From assembly GCA_021432635.1 (NCBI GenBank), contig MU270015.1, positions 906,932 to 970,931 on the forward strand: 64,000 nt of DNA. Reading direction: 5' to 3'. The DNA is from Thozetella sp. PMI_491 (Eukaryota > Ascomycota > Sordariomycetes > Chaetosphaeriales > Chaetosphaeriaceae). Below are positions 54,573-64,000 of the stretch, in pieces (position 1 is the first letter of the stretch; each line of letters begins with the position of its first letter). A program made the translations under genes and the position numbers. Under the pieces are notes generated by a model that saw only the letters and a program-made list of their open reading frames with translations, had not been told where the DNA came from and did not search any database.

Positions 54573-55604
54573 ATGGATTTGGGACAGGTGCACAAGCAGA
54601 GCCTGGCGGGCCCGCGGATTGAACGCTCCGTCACCCTGAACTTTATGGGAGATTGGGGGATGGCCAACTTTCACCGCATTTGCTCTTGGTTGACGCAGCA
54701 ATTCTGCGATCGCGCCGGCAAAGAAAGCCAAGTCGCCATCTGGAACGTGCGGCATGGTGGCCTTGAGGCCGTCACATCGGTCTACGATGGACGCGTTCAT
54801 ATGGCCATAGCCACGCCTGCGCGACTCATGGGCACCGCCTTGGCAGGCGAGGGCATATTTACGCCGCATGGGCCTATGCCTACGCTGCGGGCGCTTGGTG
54901 TGCTCCCGCAGAACGACCGAATAGTCTTCGCCATTGACCCCAAATTCGGTATACACTCGTTCGATGAGCTGCGACGGAAGAAGCCCGCGATCCGCATTGC
55001 TACGTCGGCCAACGATGGCACTAACTTCATCGGACACATTGCGCACACGTATCTCAAGGTCCACGGCATCGACGAAGGCGAACTGGCGTCGTGGGGGGCC
55101 AAAATTGTCACCAGCACCCGTCCTGAGCAGGCGGCCGGGATGGTTATGGCCGGCGAGGCCGACGTCCTGCTTCAGGAGGCCATCATGACCCCGTGGTGGG
55201 AGCAGGTCGTCGAGGGGCGCGGCTTCACTCCCCTGCCAGCGGAGGCCACGGCTTTGGCTCGATTCGACCGAGAGTACCCCGGCCAGGCCAACCCGGACGC
55301 GGACCCTTTGCCCGCGGGCCACTGGACCGCGCTTGCTCAGCCTCTGCCGTGCCTAGACTTCTCGGATTTCGTGCTACTAGTCCGCGACGACCTTCCCGAA
55401 GACATAGCCTACCTCCTGACGTGGTGCCTAGTCGAGACAAGGGGAAGCGTGGAAGCGCAGTACAGCCATCTCCGCCCCGAGCGAAGTCCCTTGAGCTACC
55501 CACTTATCCCAGAGAAGATGGCCCAGACCCCGGTGCCACTGCATCCCGGCGCACTGCGATACTACCAAGATTCCGGGGTTCTTCAGGCTGGGGGCGGCAT
55601 TTAG
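54573..55604 (+). CDS. TAXI/NMT1-like (periplasmic-binding-protein type II fold) protein, 343 aa
   Basis: Intronless; ATG at 54573 (MDLGQVHKQS), since the open frame further upstream has no ATG. Resembles the solute-receptor fold of TAXI and NMT1 proteins: strand VTLNFMGDWGMANFH, RVHMAIATPARL, LRALGVLPQNDRIVFAID, FGIHSFDELRRKKPAIRIAT, NDGTNFIGH, then AAGMVMAGEADVLLQEA. In bacteria these are secreted TRAP receptors, but there is no signal peptide here and fungi have no TRAP permease. A related PBP-fold group includes bacterial 4,5-dihydroxyphthalate decarboxylase, of similar size (about 330 aa), and fungal THI5-type pyrimidine synthases. An intracellular enzyme, perhaps an aromatic decarboxylase, is the best guess; ligand binding is the alternative. 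Possibly of bacterial origin. Confidence 0.75.
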   Translation: MDLGQVHKQSLAGPRIERSVTLNFMGDWGMANFHRICSWLTQQFCDRAGKESQVAIWNVRHGGLEAVTSVYDGRVHMAIATPARLMGTALAGEGIFTPHGPMPTLRALGVLPQNDRIVFAIDPKFGIHSFDELRRKKPAIRIATSANDGTNFIGHIAHTYLKVHGIDEGELASWGAKIVTSTRPEQAAGMVMAGEADVLLQEAIMTPWWEQVVEGRGFTPLPAEATALARFDREYPGQANPDADPLPAGHWTALAQPLPCLDFSDFVLLVRDDLPEDIAYLLTWCLVETRGSVEAQYSHLRPERSPLSYPLIPEKMAQTPVPLHPGALRYYQDSGVLQAGGGI

Positions 55605-56772
55605 CTTGGCATTGGATTCCTTGTTGGGATCGACGACCGAGGTACGGAAGCGAATACGTTGCTGACTGTGCGCAGGGTCGCTTGCACAGAACGGCGACCC
55701 GCAGCGTATTCCCTCAGGCGTTCCGCGTTCTAGGGGGGCCGATTGCGGTACGCGGTTTCTCCGAACTACTATAGACCGCCAAGTACACACTGCATTAGCA
55801 GCAAATTGCTACAATAAATTAGCCTGTCTTGACTTTCGGGCAAACGCGTTCCACTGTCGTCTAGCTCCCATATCGAGTAAGCAGAATGAAAGGAGGTAAT
55901 GAGATATTCCAGTGATAGGCATAATGCACCGTCATACTGAGCAACGACGTCTAATATTCCACAATGTGGCCCTCGCACCCCTGATGATCCGTGCAGTTTC
56001 TATACTTGCAATGCATTCAACTAGTGGGGAAACAAATCCCAATATTCTGGACTCCAACCCTGGATATCACAACGTCCCCAGATACTTAAGCCTGGGGATA
56101 GGTCGGGAGTCCCCCCGAGTGGCGGGCAGTCGCCATAGACTTTAATCGAGAGCTACAAAGGGGATCAACGGCAAGTTCTTCGATCAGGAATGCTATTATC
56201 AAGGATTGGCCTATTCAACTCGGTAAAGAAAACCACTTGCGGAACATCAAACCGTGACCCCTATACTCAAGTCGTACAGGGTAAAACTTGCTTTCCAGCG
56301 GGAGCACCATTATCACCCATGCGATGGCAGCCTTGCGGGTTGATATAGCTAGCTTGAAAATCACTAGAGAGCCCACCCGATGTAGCTAGCTATAGTAAGG
56401 AGCAGGGCTCGGACCCAAAGAGACTTGAATTAGTTGCTCTCGGTTTGGGAGCGCCGCATGTCTGCACGCAGCCACAAAGAAAAGTACCCAGCCTGCCAAT
56501 CGGGACAGGCGAGCAAACAAAGGCGCAGGATTTGTATCAAAAATGCTCGCGTGGGAGCCGTTGGACCAGATCCAAAGTGCGCGTTATATGGCAAGGAAGG
56601 CTCGTGAAGCGGGGCAGCGTCGGATGCAGCAATAACAGAGTTCGCATGCCAAGAACAGCCCCCAGCGACCAGTCGTCCTAACATGCGTGGTCCTGGGATA
56701 TATATAATTGTTTGTTGACCCTCCTCGCGGTTTATTCTAAATCTTCATCACAAGCTGTTACGCATTCTAGTC
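55605..56772. other. Intergenic region upstream of the MFS gene
   Basis: 1.2 kb, no gene recognised. A strong TATA element is given separately. Confidence 0.5.
56697..56708 (+). promoter_or_regulatory. TATA box of MFS 2
   Basis: GATATATATAAT lies about 65-75 bp upstream of the ATG at 56773, a usual distance for a fungal core promoter with a short 5' UTR. Confidence 0.55.
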
Positions 56773-58727
56773 ATGTGGACCCAGCGAACTATGGAGGGAA
56801 CGGAGGAGAGCCGAGAGAACGCCTCAAAGCATGCCAGTAGCGGCGAAGTGCGCAGCATTGGAGGGGCCGAAAACGTTGAAGAGGCAACACAGTATCAAGA
56901 AGAAGGAAGCCCCAAGATCTACACTTCCATGATACTCACAGTTCTGGCTGTCAACGTTATATACTTTGCCCACCTCGTCAACTTAGTTGGCGCCGGAGCT
57001 GTAAGTCTCTGAACTCTTGATGCAATTCACTTCACCTTTTTAACTCATGTTGGCTCCAGCAAGGGCAAACCATTGCCACGCACTTCAACAGCAGCGAAAA
57101 CACGGTCTGGCTGCTCGGTCCCATTACAATTCTGACGGTCACGCTCGGTCCCATAGTCTCGCAGGCCGCCGACTACTGGGGGCGGAAGTGGTTTCTGGTC
57201 ATCTTGACCACCCTCGGCGCTGTTGGTTGCCTCATCATCGCCCTCGCCGACTCCATGGCCATGGTCATTGCCGGATTCACCGTCATGGGAACGGCCTATG
57301 GGACGCAGCCTCTCCTGCACGCCGTGACGTCCGAGGTCATTCCGAGACGGTGGAGGGGTTGGGGCCAGGCCACGAACATGATCTCTAACAGCTTGGGAAG
57401 CGCTGTGGGTCTGATCGGCGGCGGCGCGCTGAACCGGACGAGTGACCCTGCCTCGAATGGGTTCCGATACTTCTACTACATGACTATGGGCTTCTTCCTG
57501 CTCGGCGCCATTCTCTGCGCTGTCGTGTACAACCCCCCCGGGACACCCAGACAAGGGCTGCCCACCCGGGAGAAGCTGAAGAAGCTTGACTGGATTGGGT
57601 ATTTTCTTCTCTCGTCTGGTTTAACATGCTTCTGCATCGGGATATCCTGGTACCAGAATCCTTATCCGTGGTCCGACGCGCACGTGGTAGCCTTTTTCGC
57701 CGTCGGCGTTGCAATGCTCACCGCTCTAGCTCTATACGAAACACTGGTCAAGAAAGACGGCATGTTCCACCACGACCTCTTCAGGTACTCGGGCAACTAC
57801 AACTTCGTCATTTGTATTCTATGCGTTTTCGCCGAAGGGGCTGCCTTCTTCGCAGGCAACTCGTTCTTTGTCTTCCAGGTCAGGGTGCTGTACGAAAACG
57901 ATGCCCTGTTGTCGGGAACACGCTACACCATCATGTTCATCGTGGCGGGCGTGGGGGCATTCTTGACCGGCCTGTACCTTGCAGTTACCAGGAAGGCTCG
58001 ATGGATCACCGTTTCCGCCTATGTCGTTTTTGTTGTTTTCTTCGTCAGCATGGCCACGACAAACCGCGATACTGACCAGCAAACCTGGGGTTATCCCGTG
58101 CTGATGGGAACGGCACTCGGGATAACGCTGACGTCGCTCGTGACTATCGCGCAGCTCTCGACACCGCCTGAGTTAATTGCAATTGCCAGCGGGCTGATGC
58201 TTACTCTCCGTGCGTTCGGGGGGGCCATTGGCTTGACCGCCTGTGAGTATCCCCGCGAGACACGTATGATATCATCTCAAACTAACTGCGATACGTGCAG
58301 ACCATGCGATATTCGCCGGCGATATGAGCTCTTTGGGGCAGAACATCGCCCAAGCAGCGATAAACGAGGGCCTTCCACCGTCGAGCGTCGGCCGGTTCAT
58401 CCAGGCTGTAACCTCGCATAATGAGAAGGCGTTACCTGGCATCCCGGGAGTTAACCCCAATATCATCCAGAAAGGCGTCGCAGCTCTCCTGGACACATAT
58501 GTGACTGCCTTCCGGCACGTCTGGATTGCTGCTGGTGCCATCGTTGCTGTAGCCACTATTCGTAAGATCCCTCAGCCGTGCCACTCCCAAAATGCAGAAG
58601 ATGTCTAACTTCTCCCTCCTTGATAGTCTCCGTCTTCTTAGTCGACCGCCAAGAGGAACTCAATATGCAGATAGACGCTCCTCTTCTGATCGAGGCTCAG
58701 TCGAGCAGAGAGAAGGGAACAGTGTGA
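56773..58727 (+). CDS. TRI12-type MFS transporter, 590 aa
   Basis: Fungal multidrug/siderophore-type MFS (14-TM-like TRI12 group), likely plasma membrane efflux or uptake. Exons 56773-57000, 57060-58242, 58301-58561, 58627-58727. Motifs: QAADYWGRKW (loop 2-3 motif A), LGAVGCLIIALADSM, MGTAYGTQPLLHAVTSEVIPRRWRG (key V-x-S-E-V-x-P-x-x-x-R), LIGGGALNRT, LDWIGYFLLSSGL, then a long run of membrane segments. The last exon adds a charged cytosolic tail starting VDRQEELNMQ. Acidic hydrophilic N terminus of about 50 residues. The substrate is unknown; export of a pathway product or toxic intermediate is plausible. Confidence 0.93.
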
Positions 58728-59325
58728 TTTGGGTTACACTCGCCCTATTTAGGAATTATAGTCTCTTAGAGAGCCAATGCTGAATCGGCGACGGCTGCCA
58801 ATTCTTCCTTATCTGGGCTCGGTTTTCGTGGTTGGTTAAATACAAGCAATGTCGGCTATCTCCAGATTTATATCTCTCTTTGTCTTTACATAGTTTCAAC
58901 TACATAGTATATCTAGCAATTATTTTAGTAACTCGATGAAGGAATATCTTCTTCTTCCACACAGATTCAAGCAAACAGGGTGAATCTAAATTTGGATTAG
59001 TTTAGAAAACAATACTAGGCTTCGTTTATGTTGGTTGCCGCACACCCTCCCCCAACTCCATTTACAGACTGCATATGATGTGTCTAGAAATCCGACATTT
59101 AAGCTGCTACGCGTCTCGAATGGCCGCTTCGGGATCATAGCAATATGCACAGCGTTGCGTTACTGGATCGCTCCACTAATTCCTGCTTTCGAGGAATGAA
59201 GTCCCTGGACCTCAGCCGCCATGCCGCGATCTCTCGCCAGCTGCTCGGCCTCTACCGGGAATAACAAGTGCCACAGCTTGGCGTTCACCAGGCTTACTGA
59301 GTGACAATCTCCACTACCGACGTTT
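58728..59325. other. Convergent 3' region
   Basis: 598 bp between MFS 2 (+) and the second DUF3433 gene (-). AT-rich 3' UTR-like sequence on the left. Confidence 0.5.
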
Positions 59326-62300
59326 TCAATGCTTTTCTCCTCCTTCGGAAGTCAGAATAAGCCGAAAAGTCATTCCTTCGTACTTCTTCGCCCTTCTTCT
59401 TCGCTCCTCCTCCGTCAACGACGAGTCCAACAGCTCCTCTGGGATCTGGTCCAACAGACCGCCGTCGACAAGTAAACTAGCCTTCGAACCGATGCTGCAA
59501 GGGTCCCGCGGCAGGATCTTTTCGCGTCGAGGGGTGAGCACCATCATCCCAATAGAACAGATCGCCATGACCGCGAGCGCGACCTCAAGGAGACGTGTGG
59601 AGAGCAAGCTCTGTTGCAACCGCAGCCGTCCGGAAGAGTCCGTCATGTTGGCTTGGACTGGAGTTTCGGCGAGAATGCTCGCTGGCGGCTGGACTTCTGG
59701 GCTGCGGTAGCTGTAGTGAAGTACTTGTGCCATCTGGATGCCGTAGAGTCGATCCATGCTCTGTAGTAGCTTTGGTACGTTATCCCGGCCGTTGAGTTGT
59801 GCGATGGGTGCCCCGTGACGGCCGCTGTCTAGCATGATGAAGAACTGGCCTAAGCCCTGCATGCCTTCTGTCAGGGTCTTGGGAGGAACGGTGATACTCG
59901 GGAGCTTGCTGTATAGACGGCCGGAATTCTCGACCTCATGCGGTGGGTTATCTTGGTCAATATCGATTTCGGCAGAGTCGTTAGAGATGGTGAATGCAGC
60001 ACTAACTAACAGCATCTCAATGTAGGGTTGACAATATACGACGGAGAGTTCAGAGAGTTCATCTACTATGTCAGGTTGAGAGGCGTGGCCGACTGCAAAC
60101 CAGGAATGGGTACGATTGTCGTTGCAGGTGTTGTTGCTCGGCGCATCTCTTTTATGGTCCCAAGGTATGATCTTGTCGGCAAAGTAGCTTGCCAATGTAT
60201 CGATTAAATTACTGGTAGTCCCAGGGCTGTTCATCCACAGAGCTAGCGTGTTCCCCGTTGCATTTGGGCAGTAGCAAGACCGAGTATCCAGTGTGCACTG
60301 GACTGGAATATCTATATATGGATTCGACATGTGAGTATTCATGTGAATATTGTAGCTGTCGTAGTAGCCGTCAAGAGAGCAGTTGAATCGTCCCCTTAAC
60401 GCCGGTACTTTGGTATTGAGCCTGTAGAATGTGCCGTTGCTCCTTGTTTGGCTTCCTTGCGACGGTTCAGACGATGAGGCGAATTCAATCGTAGGGAAAG
60501 CGAACCCTTCGTATGTCCATCGAGGAAAGGACACGTTGTTAAATTCGATGACTTCTACCATCCCGGCATAGTTGAATATTTCACCAGTAGGATAGCTGTC
60601 ATTCCCAGTTGGTCTTTCTCTGATGTCAAACCAATCTAAATACCTGGGAGTGACTGTGCTGTTTGTTGTCACCGGATATGGCACGTAAAGACCACTGGTG
60701 ATAATCGTAAGAATAGGTGATACAAGCGTAATGATAATGATCAACGAAAGAGACCAGTATCGGTGTACGAGTGCGCGAAGTAAAGTGACGACAGTTACTC
60801 CTGCCATCGGGTCGAAGAGAAGACTGTCAAATGCGGCTGTTCCATCAACAAGCTGGCGGAACAGATCGACTGTCCTTGCTGCAGAGTCAATAACACCGAG
60901 CAGAAGAGCTATCGCGGTCATAGTAACTGATGGCACAAGTACCCATGAGTACTTGGCGTATCCTTCGAGTGAAACATCCGCCAGTCCGTCGTGACGAGAA
61001 GAATACTGGTAGAGTATCTCCACCACGGCAATAATTGACAAGACAAAGACCGTAACAGGTATCTGATAGGACAGCCTAGAGCCTAGTGGATGCCACCAAG
61101 TTTCCTTGGGAATTTGTTGCAACAGTCCGTGATTCTCAAGAAAAGCCGATGTTTCGGTAGTAATTTCAGCTGAAATTGCGTCTGGCGCCGTCGCAGAATC
61201 TGAGTTTTTCACATTCGCCTCAGTATCGGCCAAGTTGGGTTTGACTTGAATCGTAAAGTTGTTTGAGTCGTCACACGATTCAAATATATAGCGATTGAGA
61301 TACCGGCCTAGCATCTTGTCTGAGAGTCGACCTGTGCCTCGTAGGATGTCCAAGAAGTGGGAACTATCACTTAGTACCAAAAGATAAGACATCAAGGACC
61401 CTGGGTCCTGCGGCGGTGCGCGAGGACGTAGTAGGATTATCCCAACTGTGACAGTCAAAAGCAAAGCTAAGGCGGCTTCTATTACCCGTAAGGGCATTTC
61501 CTGAACGCAGAGTCGCGAATCAATGGCTGTGAAGTTCCCGTAGATCGTGGCGTTTTCACTTGCTGGTGAAATAAAAGTCAATTTGGCTGCTTGTGCGACC
61601 AGGGCACGAAAGACGGGTTTTGAGACATCGGCAAGCAACGTCAGGTTTTTGAAACTTGTCAAGTTCATTTGCGGTCGTGTCTCGTTCAACAATGTGAACC
61701 AGGCACTAAAAATTGAGAGATACGGATTCGATATCCCTGAATAGTCGGACTCCGTTCTGTACCCTGGCAGGTAGTAGCTTGACGAGATATTCCATGCCGG
61801 AACATTCAGCTGCAGAGTCTCTTCGATCTCTTCCGCTATCGTCGGCGGAATGTCACCTGAGGAGCTGAGTGTGACTTTTCGCTTTGCTAAGGAGTATTGC
61901 GTTTTGCATATCATGCCAGATAAGTGTTCCAGCTCAATGGATATGTCGGCAGCATTCAGTGGCAACGGAAGAGGATGCCCTTGTCCAGACGTATTGCCGG
62001 GTAGCGTAACTGGGAGGATAAAAGAGATGATTGCATATTCTTGGAAATGTTTGCCCAAGCTTGCTATTTTGTCCGCATAACCAATGGGATAATCTACGGA
62101 GAGGTCCCAGGGATAATTCAAGTCGAAGTAGGATTGCCAATCCTCGTCTGTGACTGTATCGGAAGCACGAAACTGTAGCCCCAGATTATCCACAGTATAT
62201 GAATTCGAGACAAGACGGAGAGGCACTCTGTAGTAGATGCCGTTATTTGAATCTGCATCCATATCGGTAACTATGTCGGATTCGTTCAGCATTGTCCAGT

Positions 62301-63474
62301 TGTATGGTTCGCAGTCACAAAGGTCTCCTCCGAAGGTATCGACGACGGAGGTTATATCCGTGCGATTTGCTGCTACCTGTCAGCAAAGACAGTCCCACTC
62401 CAGAAATCATATAGGTTAAGCTTACGACCGTCGACCCCGTCGGCTTGGCCGAATCTCTTGAAGGCGTACATTGGGGTGGTTCCGGGGGGATATGAAGCGT
62501 TGAATCTGGTAATCGCCCAGACAAGCGCACTAGGATCTTTAGTCTGGCCAGATCTGTCTTCTCCGGACGACGTGAAGTTGAACTGATCGTACGAAACAAG
62601 TGAGGAGGTGCTCCTTGTGATGGGTTGAAGTTCCAGGCTGAGAAGACCGGTTGAGAAAATGATAGCTAGTTGGCACAGAATTGGACCAAGGATGCCCAGA
62701 CTCACGAGCCAGTCGCCAGATTTCAGTGATGAAATTAATGAAGACGGGAGCATAGGAGCAAAGTAGTTGAGTTGAAGCGCACCCCTGCGCCGCTTTTCGT
62801 CTCGGGCTAACAAATCCCATGGGGCTAGTAGCTTCGTCCGGTACGCCAGACGGTTCCAGAAGATAGCAACCAATGTAAGAACTATGCCGTAGTCAGCGTG
62901 GAGCTAGGTACCAAGTTAAGCAAAGAAGTTGTTCCATACCCAATGTCGGAGTGTAGGTCCAAAGATAGTGTAGGCCCTGGTCAGCGGCCGCAAGGCCTTG
63001 GTCACGGTTGGATATATAATTTAGGACTTCCAGGGAAATAATGAGACAAACTATGACTGCAATGGCAATTAGAAGAAATGGTAGACGAAAGACTGCCGGC
63101 GTCCATTCGTTTCTACGCCGAGACTTGGCAGTAGTGTTCGACGACGATTGACCGGCAGCTGTTCGTCCCTGGTCTGAAGTTGGCCCCTGGGATTGGGCGT
63201 CGGTATTGGATGCGCTCGTGGCTGTTATTATCTTAGGACCGAGTTGATCACTGAGGCCCGATACCGTCGATACGGATTCATCGCGCTGCTGTTCGTGCAT
63301 TGCGAGGGTCCGAAGAAGGGGTGCGACGTCGTGGCGATTAGGCCTAGAAGTGGAGGTTGCAATTGGAGGAGTCTGAGGGCGCAGAAATGGCACCCTCTCC
63401 TGCTCTAGTCTGGAGGAAACCGTAGGCTCCTCTTTTGGTGTCAGGCCGGAGCTCCTATCCTGCAGAGCTTCCAT
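59326..63474 (-). CDS. Second DUF3433-type membrane protein, 1345 aa
   Basis: Exons 63474-62940, 62881-62426, 62372-59326; phases agree (both phase 1). Start 63474 (MEALQDRSSG). Layout: hydrophilic N terminus of about 120 residues; TM segment LPFLLIAIAVIVCLIISLEVL; short loop; a second TM leading to FWNRLAYRTKLLAPWDLL, a recurrent DUF3433 motif; more TMs; a large Asn-glycosylation-rich outer domain; then the same plan again (TM, second W-x-P block, outer domain with a Cys cluster TLDTRSCYCPN, last TM about 60 residues from the end). This two-fold plan is typical of the family. Function unknown; cell-surface role likely. No repeats like those of the gene at 21666-24647. Confidence 0.85.
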
Positions 63475-64000
63475 TCGGTCTTCCGCTATTTGTTTTCGCC
63501 TTATCTCTGCGCCAACTCGTGGTTTGTCTTCACATGAGATTTGCAACAAGGCAGGTATTCAGATCTTCGGCTTTATCTTTGTGCCTGTCTGGCGACGGAG
63601 TTCGTGTTGGGCGGTGGTCGCGGTAAAAGTAGATTTGGAAAAGACATGCATTGTGACGTACCACGGCCCGAGGCTGTAACTTGATTAGCCTGAACGTGGG
63701 CGATGTTGTATTGCATTGCTAGACGTGTATTACCTACTGTTTTCGGATATTCCGCTGTCCCCAGCCTGGAAAGTTTGTAGTATGCACCAGGAGGGTTTGC
63801 TCCTAGGGCCCTACCCCATGCAACCGGTTTTTTACATAAAATACTTCATTACTACCAACACCATCACCACCCCTACCATTACATCAGCTTCAATTCTTTC
63901 CTAGCTTATCTAACCACTCTACATTAGAGGCTCTTTCACTATATCGTCCATATGCCCCGATAGCATCACCCTCGCGATATCCCCCCCCCCCCCCCCCCCC
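63475..64000. other. Upstream region and poly-C end
   Basis: Promoter side of the DUF3433 gene, then CA/CT-rich low-complexity sequence (63841-63900). The last 20 bases (63981-64000) are all C, suggesting an assembly edge, gap or difficult homopolymer. Confidence 0.6.

Noticed and set aside
55193-55774. 193-codon frame overlapping the TAXI-like gene
   Set aside because: Same-strand shifted shadow, Arg/Pro/Gly-rich, no domain.
63981-64000. Terminal poly-C as telomere
   Set aside because: Fungal telomeres are TTAGGG/CCCTAA repeats; this is a plain homopolymer, more likely an assembly edge.
1-64000. PKS, NRPS, terpene synthase, prenyltransferase, rRNA, CRISPR array or intact transposase
   Set aside because: Looked for in all frames and at repeat level; none of their characteristic motifs was found.

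Overview
The window is nuclear DNA of a filamentous ascomycete (Pezizomycotina). The genes carry many short introns (mostly 50-95 nt). Two full Zn2Cys6 transcription factors, fungal P450s, two DUF3433 membrane proteins, an F-box protein and sugar-porter and TRI12-type MFS carriers are present. The class within Pezizomycotina cannot be fixed by eye. Exon structures below were read by hand; every multi-exon model closes in frame, apart from one nonsense codon in the SDR at 5322-6527.

Layout. 1-20 kb: 5' end of a P450 cut by the window edge (-), an SDR, a second SDR (-) broken by one in-frame stop, a tandem ABM-type barrel protein, a 17beta-HSD4/MFE-2-like SDR, a sugar-porter MFS, a complete P450 related to the edge one, and a Zn2Cys6 regulator (-). 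21.6-24.6 kb: DUF3433 protein with four 19-residue repeats. 25-36 kb: TfdB/phenol-hydroxylase-like FAD monooxygenase, a second ABM-type protein, a 3-ketosteroid-dehydrogenase-like flavoprotein with a separate exon coding a mitochondrial-type presequence, and a fourth SDR. 36-44 kb: tandem NTF2/SnoaL-like protein, F-box protein, GST-like protein, TMEM53/DUF829 protein. 46-56 kb: bicupin divergent from a class II aldolase/adducin-family protein, a frameshifted fumarylacetoacetate-hydrolase (FAH) family relic, second Zn2Cys6 regulator, alcohol-dehydrogenase-like protein with altered zinc ligands, and a cytosolic TAXI/NMT1-like (periplasmic-binding-protein fold) protein. 56.7-63.5 kb: TRI12-type MFS and a second, larger DUF3433 protein.

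How it may work together (inference). No PKS, NRPS, terpene synthase or prenyltransferase is visible, so this is an oxidative tailoring or catabolic island, possibly two adjoining clusters, each with its own Zn2Cys6 regulator and MFS. The right half resembles a ring-degradation set: ring hydroxylase, cupin dioxygenase, GST-like isomerase candidate, FAH hydrolase (now broken), plus class II aldolase and PBP-fold proteins, two families that include dihydroxyphthalate decarboxylases in bacteria. This combination, with two flavoenzymes that may be mitochondrial, is the most unusual thing in the window. Decay (FAH relic, nonsense SDR) suggests the pathway is partly lost or remodelled in this strain.
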